DNA of 64,000 nt from Planctomycetaceae bacterium (lineage in GTDB: Bacteria; Planctomycetota; Planctomycetia; Planctomycetales; Planctomycetaceae), in NCBI GenBank assembly GCA_028284485.1, contig JANQRQ010000125.1, forward strand, positions 1-64,000, written 5' to 3'. Positions within the stretch are counted from its first letter, which is position 1. Each line of letters begins with the position of its first letter. Positions 16,290 through 25,849 of the stretch are shown piece after piece. Position numbers and translations under genes: made by a program. The notes under the pieces were generated by a model that had not been told where the DNA came from, did not search any database, and saw nothing but the letters and a program-made list of their open reading frames with translations.

Positions 16290-17891
16290 CTATTGGGCAG
16301 GTCGTTTGCCGCGACGAAGGTCGGCAATTTGCTTGTTCACCTCGTCTAACGAGGAACCTTCGAGGTAGCGCTCGATTTGGCCGCGAAGATCATTGCACAT
16401 TTTGCGAATTCGCGATTCGGCGACGCGATTTCGTTGGGCTTGAGCCCCATCGACGCCGGGGACCTCGATCCCCGTTAATCGTGCACGATAGACGTCCGCT
16501 TTCGGAAGCTCGCCGGCCTCTGCGATATAACGGTCGGCGGTCTCCCAATCATCTTCCTTCGCTCGCCCCAAGGCGAGTGCCATAAGGACTGCGCGACGGG
16601 CGACGGTGTCGATCAGTTCGCTTTGCAGCAGGGCAACCTTCCCCTCGGTATCGAGCCGTACCGAATCATCGGGGAGTTGGATGGTCACCGCTTTCGAAGC
16701 GCCGGGCACAAATGGCACGCGAACGAGTGTCGAATTGCCGCTACGGACAAACAACCATACCAAAGGCACTTCGTACTTGACGGGAATGGTGACGCGACCA
16801 TCCCGATCACTGAGCAACACGGCGAATTCCGGCTCGGCATCCTGATCTTTGGGGTCGCCATAAATGACCGAAACCCGATGGCCAATGAGTTGCTTGTCGG
16901 GATACTGCGTTAACGTGAGAGACAGGTCGGTTTCGTCGACGATGGGGCGTACGACAGTGGCGACTGAATCGACACGCCTCCGGTTCGCTCCGGTTAATGC
17001 CATTCGCAGGGCGGAATGAACCTGGCAGGTAATTCGGGCCCGATTGACGTTGGTGACGTCGAGGTAGGTCCAGGGGACCGGTTTGACGTCGCGAACGACT
17101 CGTTTCGTATCGCGATAGCGGAAGAACGGTTGCAACAACGATCCTTCGCGTAGCTGGCGAGCCTCGGGGTTCGTGGGGAACAATTCGCCGGCAAGCAAAC
17201 GCGTTTTAACCACATCGATTTCGGCGCTTTCGATATGCACAATCGGATGAAACGTTTGACCCACAACAGCGAAAGCGGCCGCCGCGACCCTGCGTCGATC
17301 AACGACTCGGGTGGTCACAGGAGGAGAGGCCACTTCGGTAATCGTATCGTACTCGAGGCTGCTGACATGGTAGTCGGCCCCGGAAACTGACACCGAAACG
17401 AGAAAGACCTTGTCCCAGTCGTCGAGTAGATATCGACCCTTCAAAGACTCTTGCGAAACCTGCCGCAGGCTGTCACGCGAAACCGGCATCAGCCAAGGAT
17501 TGACTTCCGTCTTCAGTTCCCACATTTGACCGTAGTTGCGGTCGACGAAATCGGTAAATTCTTGGATGACCAGCGGCCTGAAGCTTCCAGAAAACTGCGA
17601 GGTTGATTCGAATGCGAAGGAAACGAGCACGCGATAAGGGCGCAATTCGACCGGAATTTCTTCGAGTATTTCGAGCTTACTTTTTTCCGGCGCTTGCGGC
17701 TTGGCCTCGGAATTCGCAGCGGCGTTGTCGGTTGTTGCTTCCGCGTTGTCCGTCGTCGTGGGTTGAGAATCCTGAGCCGAGACAGCAGGCAATTGCCCAT
17801 GAAAGAGCAGCGGGACAAGCAGGGCGATCAGCCGAACAGTGGCCGGGCATCGATCGCGAACCGACATGGGGTGAAACAACATACCTAACAT
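16290..17891 (-). CDS. Secreted hypothetical protein (533 aa), end of envelope operon
   Basis: Starts in a translationally coupled way: the ATG at 17891-17889 overlaps the TGA of the preceding gene by one base. A signal peptide lies after MSVRDRCPATVRLIALLVPL, cleaved near VSAQ, followed by a Thr/Asn/Ala-rich linker. The main part is beta-rich and resembles no family I know; the first half has alternating strands (YRVLVSFAFESTSQF), the last 90 residues are helical (DDWETADRYIAEAGELPKAD). It is the last gene of a block that begins near 28609 and likely works at the cell envelope with the two genes before it. A start at 17867 is also possible. Confidence 0.6.
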   Translation of the reverse strand: MLGMLFHPMSVRDRCPATVRLIALLVPLLFHGQLPAVSAQDSQPTTTDNAEATTDNAAANSEAKPQAPEKSKLEILEEIPVELRPYRVLVSFAFESTSQFSGSFRPLVIQEFTDFVDRNYGQMWELKTEVNPWLMPVSRDSLRQVSQESLKGRYLLDDWDKVFLVSVSVSGADYHVSSLEYDTITEVASPPVTTRVVDRRRVAAAAFAVVGQTFHPIVHIESAEIDVVKTRLLAGELFPTNPEARQLREGSLLQPFFRYRDTKRVVRDVKPVPWTYLDVTNVNRARITCQVHSALRMALTGANRRRVDSVATVVRPIVDETDLSLTLTQYPDKQLIGHRVSVIYGDPKDQDAEPEFAVLLSDRDGRVTIPVKYEVPLVWLFVRSGNSTLVRVPFVPGASKAVTIQLPDDSVRLDTEGKVALLQSELIDTVARRAVLMALALGRAKEDDWETADRYIAEAGELPKADVYRARLTGIEVPGVDGAQAQRNRVAESRIRKMCNDLRGQIERYLEGSSLDEVNKQIADLRRGKRPAQ

Positions 17892-20416
17892 CAATCCAGG
17901 GCGTACCAAGGTTCGACAATCCAGCGTTCGACATCCTGGTAGGCATGCATCGGACGCTGTGGAAAGCCGCGAATATTCTTCCGAAAAACGATATAGCCGT
18001 CGATTTCCCATAACGGAAACAGAAATGCTTCGCCGTGTAGTTGGCTGTGTAGTTTATGGCAAAGTTGAACGGCGGAATCGAAGTCGCTGACCTTGTCCAT
18101 GGCAATGAGTTGTTGACGCAGCCAATCGGGAATATGCGTGAGCGATGTCACGCGGGCCCGCGGTTCGAGCGTCAACAAAGGCCACAGATCGATAATCGGT
18201 TCGGCGAGTTGCACCGTGCGATACACCAGATCCCAGGCAGGTGCGTCGTCCGGCGTTGTGGCGGGCAATTGGTCGGGGGTAAGCACGACGACCGTTATTC
18301 CAATTCGAGCCCAGTGCTTGACCATTTCTTTCGCGGTGGCTTGCAGTACCGGATCGCTTGGACAAAGGAGTTTGAGTTCGGGAATCTTTCCCTCGAAATG
18401 CTTCCGCGCGGCAACGGCGAGCGCGATCGAGACAGGTAGGTTGTGCTCCCGGGGGCGGACCAGCGGGTTATAAGCCGCACTGCTGCGCGGGATTGGTGCA
18501 GAAACCAATCGGCCGCCACGGGCGTCGGGATCGCGCAGAACCGTCTCGCGTAGCAATTTCTCGCGATCGAGGCCATATGCCAAAGACCGCCGCAGTTCGC
18601 GATTGATCAAAGGAGTGCTACGGGGATTGATTTGAATCACATGTGATGTCGGCATGCCAAACCGCTGCACGAAGAAGCGGTCGTCTTGGGCCAGGACTGG
18701 GGTGTCCCAAGGCTGTAATTTGGGCAGCATCGACACGTCGCCCCGCAGAAGCCCCTGCACAGCCTGGTCGTAATTATCGTAGCGTTTTTCAATAATCTCG
18801 CCGACGTGAAATTGGGCGACGTTGTCGGGTTCGGGCATCGAGCGCCGAAAAATGACCTCGTCTGCGGTTTGATTTTGAACCGTGAATGTGGGCAAGACTT
18901 TGAAGAAGTCTGATGTATTGTTCTCTGCTGCTTTGCCATTTCGATGTTGAGTCGCCAATGGAATGGCGAACAACCCTTCCGTCCGAACCGGTACTCGCCC
19001 GAAATGAACCGAAAACTCGAACGGAGAACGTGACTGAATCGATTCGACATAGTCATGAAACCGTTCATCGAAGGCGGGGCTCGCTGGATCGACGCGATCG
19101 GCTAGCCGGGAAATGACGGTTGATGCCAGCGCCGGCTGCTGAGACTCCCAATAGACGCGATTCGGGCGGAGCGTAAAGACAATCTCCCGTCCGAGATCGG
19201 TTGGTTCCCATTGCTCGAAAAAGTTCGTGCGGTAGTGGGCGGTTTCGTCTACGCGATCGATCTCGAACAATCTTCGGCGGGTCAAATGGTCAAACCGTCG
19301 ATTGGCGTCGCTTTCGAATGGGCCGATCACATCGGGACTGGCCAATTCGACCGTTCCCACCTTAAGTCGCTGCCAGCGAATGGCGGCTCGCCGGTGGACG
19401 GCCCGTAGGTTGGGCGTCCGTGGCCAAATTCGGGCCGCCTCTTCGGCCAAGGACAACGCGTCGGCATGATTGTCTGACGATGTGGCTGCGTTGGCCTTGT
19501 TAAGCCTGCTCTGCGCTTCCGCCAGAAATTGATTGGTCCATTTGGCGACAACAGAGTGTTCAGGTTCCATGCGGGTTAGCTCTTTAAGAAAGTAGCGTCC
19601 CCGCCGATAGTCCTGTTCGGTGAATGCACCGGAGATGATCCGATCGATGGCTTGCCCCAAAGAAGCAGACAATCCGGGAAATGCTCTGTCGCGACGATGC
19701 AGTTCTTTGAGTGGGATGAGCGCGAATTCCAGTTGGTTCTCGCCGAGTCGCTGACGTGCTTCTAGCAGCAAAAGCCGATTGCGAGCTTCGGCGGATCCCG
19801 GCCAGTCGGGGTGGCGTCGCTCGAGAACGATCAGCATTTCAAAGGCTTGCTGTAACTTCCCCTCTTCCAAGAGTAGCCCGATACGCTGCAACATCAGATC
19901 TTCATGATAAATGATGTCTTTCACGTATCGAGAAACGTTCAACTGATAAACGGTATCGTCGGCATCGTCGGCAAGCACCACATCGAGATACCGCAAGCGG
20001 AGAACACGCATTTGGTATCGTTCGCGGTCTTGAAGATTGGGGGGACGATTACGAACCAATTCGTCGAGTTGTTTTTGCAGCGTCTCCACAGCGTTCGGGC
20101 GAATCGAAATCGGCTCGACGATCAACACTTCGTCGTTCCGCACGACAATCCAATCGACTGGTCGCTCTTGCAAAAGTTGTTGGACAGTCGGGACGGGGAG
20201 ATCCTCGAGCTTCGGGAGCGGCGCGTCCTTAATCTCGATGGCATCGGGAAGATCGGTGTTGTTTTGTCCGCGAACCTGCGTCTGCGGCACGGCTGCGATG
20301 GCGGAGAATGCTATTAACATGAAAACGGCGGTTGAGTGCCGTTTTGCATTCCGTGGGGGCTGCAACCAGAGCGCGGCGGCGTTGACGAAAGACCCAAATT
20401 CGGATCGAACATTCAT
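17891..20416 (-). CDS. Oligopeptide-binding-like (SBP family 5) protein with helical-repeat N-part
   Basis: 841 residues. After a signal peptide (MLIAFSAIAAVPQTQVRGQ, about 30-50) comes a helical repeat region (about 80-340, TPR-like: FEMLIVLERRHPDWPGSAEA). The C-terminal 450 residues match the extracellular solute-binding family 5 (DppA/OppA): LRRSLAYGLDREKLL, and the tail PLWEIDGYIVFRKNIRGFP. Those proteins bind peptides for ABC import, but no permease or ATPase is adjacent and the fusion with a repeat domain is unusual, so a docking or sensing role is possible. It starts inside the stop of the upstream gene (ATGA overlap at 20413-20416) and ends one base into the next gene. Confidence 0.75.
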   Translation of the reverse strand: MNVRSEFGSFVNAAALWLQPPRNAKRHSTAVFMLIAFSAIAAVPQTQVRGQNNTDLPDAIEIKDAPLPKLEDLPVPTVQQLLQERPVDWIVVRNDEVLIVEPISIRPNAVETLQKQLDELVRNRPPNLQDRERYQMRVLRLRYLDVVLADDADDTVYQLNVSRYVKDIIYHEDLMLQRIGLLLEEGKLQQAFEMLIVLERRHPDWPGSAEARNRLLLLEARQRLGENQLEFALIPLKELHRRDRAFPGLSASLGQAIDRIISGAFTEQDYRRGRYFLKELTRMEPEHSVVAKWTNQFLAEAQSRLNKANAATSSDNHADALSLAEEAARIWPRTPNLRAVHRRAAIRWQRLKVGTVELASPDVIGPFESDANRRFDHLTRRRLFEIDRVDETAHYRTNFFEQWEPTDLGREIVFTLRPNRVYWESQQPALASTVISRLADRVDPASPAFDERFHDYVESIQSRSPFEFSVHFGRVPVRTEGLFAIPLATQHRNGKAAENNTSDFFKVLPTFTVQNQTADEVIFRRSMPEPDNVAQFHVGEIIEKRYDNYDQAVQGLLRGDVSMLPKLQPWDTPVLAQDDRFFVQRFGMPTSHVIQINPRSTPLINRELRRSLAYGLDREKLLRETVLRDPDARGGRLVSAPIPRSSAAYNPLVRPREHNLPVSIALAVAARKHFEGKIPELKLLCPSDPVLQATAKEMVKHWARIGITVVVLTPDQLPATTPDDAPAWDLVYRTVQLAEPIIDLWPLLTLEPRARVTSLTHIPDWLRQQLIAMDKVSDFDSAVQLCHKLHSQLHGEAFLFPLWEIDGYIVFRKNIRGFPQRPMHAYQDVERWIVEPWYALD

Positions 20417-23400
20417 GGAGCGGCCTCCAGAATGGATTCAATGCGGTACAAACTGCCGTCGATCGTTCCGGCGGTCAGCGATCGGCCGAACGAAATTGGT
20501 CCGGAGGCCAGCGGCTGCCCGGTTGTCGAACGGTTTTTGACTTCTCCACTATTGGTGTCGAGAGCCAGAATTTCACCGTCGCGTAGCGCGACGACGAGGT
20601 AACCGCCTGCGGAAAATGGTGCACCTGCGAGGCCGCTGCCGCCAAGGGGCAACGTCCAACGGTCGGCCAGTTCGGGTCCGACTTCAACGCAGTGCAATTC
20701 ATTCTCGCCCGTTTCGACAAACAGAGAATTCTCAACCAACCACAGGTCGTTCGAGACCGTTCCTTGAAACTGTCGCTCGGCTTTTGGCTCTAATCCTAAT
20801 GCGTCGAGGACCTGCAGTCGGCCTGTCGAATCGGCGACAATAACCAAGTTCTGCGAAACGATGAAACCAACATTCACCGGAGCTTCAAGTTCGACCCGGG
20901 CAACTTCCGCCAAATGGGGGACGGGTGACGTTCGAAATTCGAGTCGTACCAGCCGGCCGGTACTGTCGCACGCCACCATTTGATTGTCCGATAGCGCTTG
21001 AACCGACGTCCAAGTCCGTGTGCCCTCGGTTTCGACGATGGGTAGAAAATCTTCTCCGACTCGACGACCGGAACGTTGGATCATTCTTAAGCGTCCCGGC
21101 AACGGGAGAACGATGTTTCCACCAATAAGAATGGGGGCAGCTTCCAAGGGTTCTTCCAATGGGACTTTTTGCTCGATTTGTCCTTGCGTCGTGACAGTCC
21201 ATAAGAAAGGTTCGGGTGCACCGCAGTAAGCGGCAAGCCGTCCGTCGGCAAATTGCGTTGCTCGCAACGGGTCCTGGAGGGATTCGGGCAACTGGAGTTG
21301 TGCATCGGCACGGAACTTGAAGCCGCCCTGTTCTAAGAGACGCTGATCTACAAAAAACAAGTCGCCCCCTTCAGTCAAGCAGAGTACGCCTTGATTGCCG
21401 GCAGGCACGGCCTGCACAATGCTCTCCCCGACGGTTGTTTTCCATTCGCTGGTCATTGGACCCCGGTCGACGCGTGTGAAGACAACTCCACCGCTGTGCG
21501 GCAGTCGTCGGCCGACAAACAGGAACTGCCCAATCGTTTGTAGCGGCTGGGTACTAATACCGATGGCGATTTTCTGGGGGTCGAGCTGAATCGCGTCGGC
21601 TTTGACTTCGAATTTGCGGAGTGCGCTGCTGGCAAGCCACAGTTGTCCGTCCGGTCCGGCGGCAAGAAACAGCGGACTCGGCGTCGGCGATTCCAATTGG
21701 AATGGGGCGACGGGAGTCATGGTCCGCTGATTGGGATCGTCCGAGACTGTGAAAGCAGCGATGCGTTCGTCGGTCGAGGGGACAAACAATTGGTTTCCGC
21801 GGAGGATTGGCCGATCGATAACCTGCCCCGCAACTCGCACGCTGTTCTTTTCAACGAGCGACTGACCGATGTTCGACGTGTCGAGAATCCGCAGGCGACA
21901 ACTGTCGGCTCGATCGTTTTCGGAGATGAGTAATAGAGAGCCCATGGTGGCCAGCGGCGCGCGGATCGAACCCGCTTTATGCTCGAGATAAGTCACCGAT
22001 TGGCATTCCAACGGGCGGACGGTCAGGGTGTAGATGACCTCGCGATCTCCCGCGACAATCAAGTAATCGCCGTCCGATGTAAGTGCAGGCGACCCGGTGA
22101 GGTCCTGAGAAAACTGCATTTCGGCAGTCATGCGGCCGCTGCCCAGGTCGATTTTGTAGAGTTTTCCACCCCGAACGGCGACGTAGATTTGACCACCGTC
22201 GACCAACGGGGTTCCCGTGACAACATCATCCAGTTTTTGCCGCCATACCAGGCCACCGGTGTTACGATCCACGACCGTGAGTTCGCCAGAGTTGGTATCG
22301 AAATAGAGCACGCCGGGAACGGATGTCGTGACCTCAAGTGGAAAGAAGGGTGAGTCGAGGCCGATGACCCGTTTCCAAACCGGGTCGCCTGTCACGGTAT
22401 CGATGGCATAGCACGAGTCTTTGGCGACGGCGATGACAGATCGTCCCTCGGAAATGTCGCTGGTCAGTGAGCGAACATGCAGTACCAACGTGAGCGGTTT
22501 CTGAAACGCTTGTTGCGGTTCGGTTGTTGAAGCGTCCCGACTGCGATCAAGTGTTTGGACCAGCTTGCGCTCTGTGTCCAAGATTTGGCTCATCCGCTGG
22601 GCGAGCGTTCGGTCATTTTCCAAATCGGAGTATCGCTCGAGTAAACGACGCCGTGCCTCCAGAGCCTGCATCGGTTGTTGGTTTTTGAGGTATTCGTCGA
22701 TTTCCGCCAATGCGGCATCGATCGTTTCTTGTTTGAGGACGGCAGCTTCGGCCTTGATTTTCTCCGCTTCGATCTGCGCGAGGATATCAGTGGGGGGCGC
22801 ATCCTTGGGGGAGTAGCGCTCCAGAATCCGCTGGCCGGAATCGATGTAGGCCAATACCTCACGTTTTTTGGTCGATTGCGCGGTTTTCGCCGCACCGAGC
22901 GCGATATCTTTGCCGTACTCGGCCAACTCGGCATGGTGCTCGGCGAACTCTTCATGGTCGCGGTGTCGGTCGATGAAGTCTTGAACTTCGGTGACACCCT
23001 TTTCCCAATCGGGTGTCGAGCCGGTAATTTCCTTCAGGACGCGGGCCCGGCTTAGTTCGAACCAGGCCTGCGGATAGTAATCGTCCTTGGTACCGTAAAT
23101 GGTAATGAATTCCATGTACTGATTAATTGCCGGCGTGAAACGGCCTTCTTCCAAGGCGGCGTGCGCGGCGTCGAACATTTGTTGTTTCGCATCGCGACCA
23201 ATAATGAACCAGAATGTCGCGGAAATCAGCAGCAGCGAAACGGCGCCGACGACCATGGTGATGACAAAACGATTTCGCAGAATATCCTGCTCGCCTGGTC
23301 GTGCCGGCGGGGATTCGAATTGGGACTTGACGAAGCCCAGCGCCTGCCGAACTTTCCCGACCTCGGGTTCCATATCGGTCAGCGAAAAATCAGCGCCCCG

Positions 23401-23529
23401 ATCGGAATCGTCGTCGTCAGTTTCTTCTTCGAGATAGTCTTCGAGTGAACCGTCCGCATCGTCGTCTTCGAAATCGTCGACGTCGTCGTCCCATTCGTCT
23501 TCGGCGGTTGTCCGGCGTCGTTTACTCAT
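20413..23529 (-). CDS. Membrane-anchored TPR/PQQ-type beta-propeller protein
   Basis: 1038 residues. A very acidic cytoplasmic start (about 1-60, many Asp/Glu), one membrane helix near 93-112 (ITMVVGAVSLLLISATFWFI), a helical TPR-like part (113-330) and a long PQQ-like beta-propeller region (about 345-1030) with repeats of the type SCYAIDTVTGDPVWK, LTVVDRNTGGLVWRQKL and ILALDTNSGEVKN. BamB and PQQ dehydrogenases use the same repeats; catalytic and PQQ ligands of dehydrogenases were not identified, so a structural or assembly role is more likely. It is followed without gap by the peptide-binding-like gene (ATGA overlap). Confidence 0.8.
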   Translation of the reverse strand: MSKRRRTTAEDEWDDDVDDFEDDDADGSLEDYLEEETDDDDSDRGADFSLTDMEPEVGKVRQALGFVKSQFESPPARPGEQDILRNRFVITMVVGAVSLLLISATFWFIIGRDAKQQMFDAAHAALEEGRFTPAINQYMEFITIYGTKDDYYPQAWFELSRARVLKEITGSTPDWEKGVTEVQDFIDRHRDHEEFAEHHAELAEYGKDIALGAAKTAQSTKKREVLAYIDSGQRILERYSPKDAPPTDILAQIEAEKIKAEAAVLKQETIDAALAEIDEYLKNQQPMQALEARRRLLERYSDLENDRTLAQRMSQILDTERKLVQTLDRSRDASTTEPQQAFQKPLTLVLHVRSLTSDISEGRSVIAVAKDSCYAIDTVTGDPVWKRVIGLDSPFFPLEVTTSVPGVLYFDTNSGELTVVDRNTGGLVWRQKLDDVVTGTPLVDGGQIYVAVRGGKLYKIDLGSGRMTAEMQFSQDLTGSPALTSDGDYLIVAGDREVIYTLTVRPLECQSVTYLEHKAGSIRAPLATMGSLLLISENDRADSCRLRILDTSNIGQSLVEKNSVRVAGQVIDRPILRGNQLFVPSTDERIAAFTVSDDPNQRTMTPVAPFQLESPTPSPLFLAAGPDGQLWLASSALRKFEVKADAIQLDPQKIAIGISTQPLQTIGQFLFVGRRLPHSGGVVFTRVDRGPMTSEWKTTVGESIVQAVPAGNQGVLCLTEGGDLFFVDQRLLEQGGFKFRADAQLQLPESLQDPLRATQFADGRLAAYCGAPEPFLWTVTTQGQIEQKVPLEEPLEAAPILIGGNIVLPLPGRLRMIQRSGRRVGEDFLPIVETEGTRTWTSVQALSDNQMVACDSTGRLVRLEFRTSPVPHLAEVARVELEAPVNVGFIVSQNLVIVADSTGRLQVLDALGLEPKAERQFQGTVSNDLWLVENSLFVETGENELHCVEVGPELADRWTLPLGGSGLAGAPFSAGGYLVVALRDGEILALDTNSGEVKNRSTTGQPLASGPISFGRSLTAGTIDGSLYRIESILEAAP

Positions 23530-23621
23530 GGCATCGCATTCAAAAAAGGCAATCCAGGTCCTATGAAAAGTCGCATCGGATGGTCGTTGCGCTGATCACA
23601 AATGTTGCAGTTGGTCAGGTT

Positions 23622-24638
23622 CTATGTTTCCGCGCTTCCAGTTGTGGCGACGCGGATCTTCTGCATTCCGACCGCGTTCGCGGCGTCGATCACAATCACC
23701 ACCGTTTCGTGCAGTGCACGTGCGTCTGCTTCGATAACAATTTCGTATTTGTCGGCTTCGAGGCGTCGATCTTCCAGGGCGCCAACGATGTCGCGGGGGT
23801 CGGCCAGGGGTTCGTAGTCGACGGAAATAACGTTTTGATCGTCGATCTGCACGATGATCGATTCTTCCTCGTATTCCTCGAGCGTTTGCATTGTTTGCTG
23901 GGCACCCTGTTGATCGGGGTCGGGCGGCGGCACTTCCAGCGACTTTTGCATGCTGAACGAGGCTGTAATCATAAAGAAGATCAGTAAGAGAAACGTGACA
24001 TCGACCATGGGCGTGAGATCCATTTCGTCGAGTTCGCTTTCGGCTCCTCTCAAGACGAAATCGTCGTCTTCGCCCGGTTCCTTGGCGACTTGCCAGGCCG
24101 CTGTCTCTTCCGCAGAAATCGGTAGAACCGAGCCCGGGGTAGATTCGGCAGCCGATTCGGCCGCAGGCTGTTGGGCGTCCTCATCCATAGACGATGTGTC
24201 GGACTGCTGCGTGTCGTCCTCCGCGAGAGGGCCGGCCGTCGCAGTTTTGTCAGCATCGTGAGTTTGAGTTTGCTCGTCCTCTGCCTGTGTACACGACTCC
24301 GATTGTTCAGCAACGTCGTCGCGCGGAGTCTCTTCGCTAAGTTCTTGGTCCGCTGCTTGCTGGGGAGTGCTGGATGGCTTGTCAGCCTCGGGTGGGGCCG
24401 ACTCGCGTGTGCTGTCTGCGGTTGTAGGCGGTGACGATTCTCGAGCAGTCGGTTGCGATTCCGGCTGCTGCTTTGTTTCGGCCGGCGCTTGATCGGATGT
24501 TTCGTCCGGTTTCGCTGCCGGAATTTCAGGAATGCGCATCGCCGTTTCGCATTTCGGGCATTTCACGGTCTTTCCGGAAAGCTTTCTCGAAATGCTCAAC
24601 AGTTGCTGGCAGCCAGGGCAACGAATTCTAATCGGCAT
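23622..24638 (-). CDS. ExbD/TolR protein with N-terminal zinc ribbon
   Basis: 338 residues: zinc ribbon Cys7/Cys10/Cys27/Cys30 (RCPGC ... KCPKC), a long acidic Ser/Thr/Ala/Pro/Gln-rich stretch (about 40-195), then a complete ExbD domain with the membrane helix LTPMVDVTFLLLIFFMITAS (about 206-226), carrying the proton-path Asp, and a periplasmic domain with IVIEADARALHETVVIV. ExbD works with ExbB in the proton-driven energising of TonB or Tol systems. Fusing a zinc ribbon and acidic spacer to ExbD is unusual; normal ExbD is about 140 residues. A second, plain ExbD and an ExbB lie just upstream on the same strand. Confidence 0.85.
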   Translation of the reverse strand: MPIRIRCPGCQQLLSISRKLSGKTVKCPKCETAMRIPEIPAAKPDETSDQAPAETKQQPESQPTARESSPPTTADSTRESAPPEADKPSSTPQQAADQELSEETPRDDVAEQSESCTQAEDEQTQTHDADKTATAGPLAEDDTQQSDTSSMDEDAQQPAAESAAESTPGSVLPISAEETAAWQVAKEPGEDDDFVLRGAESELDEMDLTPMVDVTFLLLIFFMITASFSMQKSLEVPPPDPDQQGAQQTMQTLEEYEEESIIVQIDDQNVISVDYEPLADPRDIVGALEDRRLEADKYEIVIEADARALHETVVIVIDAANAVGMQKIRVATTGSAET

Positions 24639-24678
24639 AAATCACTTCAAACGATGTGGAAACTCATGTCGCTTGTAT

Positions 24679-25149
24679 CTATTGCGCCTTTTTGTCTTGA
24701 ACGCCAATCACAAATTTGACTCCTTCGAACGATGCCAAGACTTTGAGCACTTCTTGGACAAATCCGTGGGGGACTTCGCGGTCGGCTTTGACGATGGCGT
24801 TCATCATGTCTTGATTGACGCTTTCGTCGACATAGGCATTTAGTTCTTCTAACGTCGTCTCAGTCATGGCATCGCCGACGTGAATCGAAGGTGCGTCGGC
24901 ATGAACGGCGCCCGGTGGTTTGATGAGGATCATCATCGACTTATTGCTGTCGACGCCGATTCCGTATTCGGCAATCGGAATATTGACCGGGTCGTCCTGC
25001 TGCATCGTTGATGTGACCATAAAGAAGATCAGCAGCAGAAACGTGACGTCGATCATGGGAGTGATGTCGAGTTCAGTTTCGGAACTTCTATTCCGGCTGA
25101 CCAGCGCGTCGTCGCCCCCACCACTTGCAATCGATTTTCGACCGGCCAC
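24679..25149 (-). CDS. ExbD/TolR biopolymer transport protein
   Basis: 156 residues, normal ExbD length. One helix near 30-49 (ITPMIDVTFLLLIFFMVTS) with the essential Asp34, then a periplasmic domain ending in FEGVKFVIGVQDKKAQ. It is the second ExbD of the locus and starts 2 bp after the ExbB gene stops, so both are almost certainly co-translated. Two different ExbD subunits may form heteromers around an ExbB pentamer; this pairing is inferred from gene order only. Confidence 0.92.
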   Translation of the reverse strand: MAGRKSIASGGGDDALVSRNRSSETELDITPMIDVTFLLLIFFMVTSTMQQDDPVNIPIAEYGIGVDSNKSMMILIKPPGAVHADAPSIHVGDAMTETTLEELNAYVDESVNQDMMNAIVKADREVPHGFVQEVLKVLASFEGVKFVIGVQDKKAQ

Positions 25150-25151
25150 GA

Positions 25152-25814
25152 TTATTCGCCTCCGGCTTGGGTCATGGAAGCCTCCAGGTCATCCAGAAAC
25201 ACCCCCAGATGTTCCTGGACGGAATCCTGAAATTTGCCAAGCCGCACTTGAAGCCAAGCGCCGGCGAGGACCAATGGAATGGCCACCGTCAGCCCAAGAG
25301 CCGTTGTCAGCAATGCGATACTGATATCGTCGGCAAGCTGGCTCGGATCGGTACCGGTGGCTTGCATGGCGGCAATCTTGCCGAATGCTGCAATCATGCC
25401 AAGCACGGTTCCCAGCAATCCAAGCATCGGTGCGCTTTTGACGATGGTGGCAATCCATGAGGCCCCATATTCGAGGTCGGCCAGGATTTCGCGTTCGAAG
25501 TTCTCCGCCAAAACACGCCGCAATTTATTGAGGCCGCGTGATCGATTTGCCAAAGCGACAATGATCAATTGTGGGACCGCCTTAGCCCAGTATCCGGGGG
25601 AATCGCAAAGTTCTTCGACAGCGGCAAAATCACGGCGCTGCAAGTGTTCGCCAACGTCGGTGAGGAAGGCCTCGGCTGCGGCCTGCGAAGCGAACCGTTT
25701 TTGAGCGATTCGTCGGGCCAGCAGAATGACCCAATAAGCGCCGCCGAGTGCGGCAATGGCTAAAGCGCCGTAAATGAGCGTCGCACAAAATGAGACAATC
25801 GTTGCAGAATCCAT
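25152..25814 (-). CDS. ExbB/TolQ/MotA-type proton channel protein
   Basis: 220 residues with three membrane helices: about 10-32 (ATLIYGALAIAALGGAYWVI), 125-150 (MLGLLGTVLGMIAAFGKI) and 167-190 (ALLTTALGLTVAIPLVLAGA). The G-L-L-G-T-V-x-G-M and A-L-x-T-T-A-x-G-L-x-x-A-I-P segments are the hallmarks of the MotA/TolQ/ExbB channel family. It forms the pentameric stator with the two ExbD proteins encoded downstream. The cytoplasmic loop (33-115) is of usual size. Confidence 0.93.
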   Translation of the reverse strand: MDSATIVSFCATLIYGALAIAALGGAYWVILLARRIAQKRFASQAAAEAFLTDVGEHLQRRDFAAVEELCDSPGYWAKAVPQLIIVALANRSRGLNKLRRVLAENFEREILADLEYGASWIATIVKSAPMLGLLGTVLGMIAAFGKIAAMQATGTDPSQLADDISIALLTTALGLTVAIPLVLAGAWLQVRLGKFQDSVQEHLGVFLDDLEASMTQAGGE

Positions 25815-25849
25815 CGTTGTTAGATCATTTCAAACTAAGGAAGAGAAAC

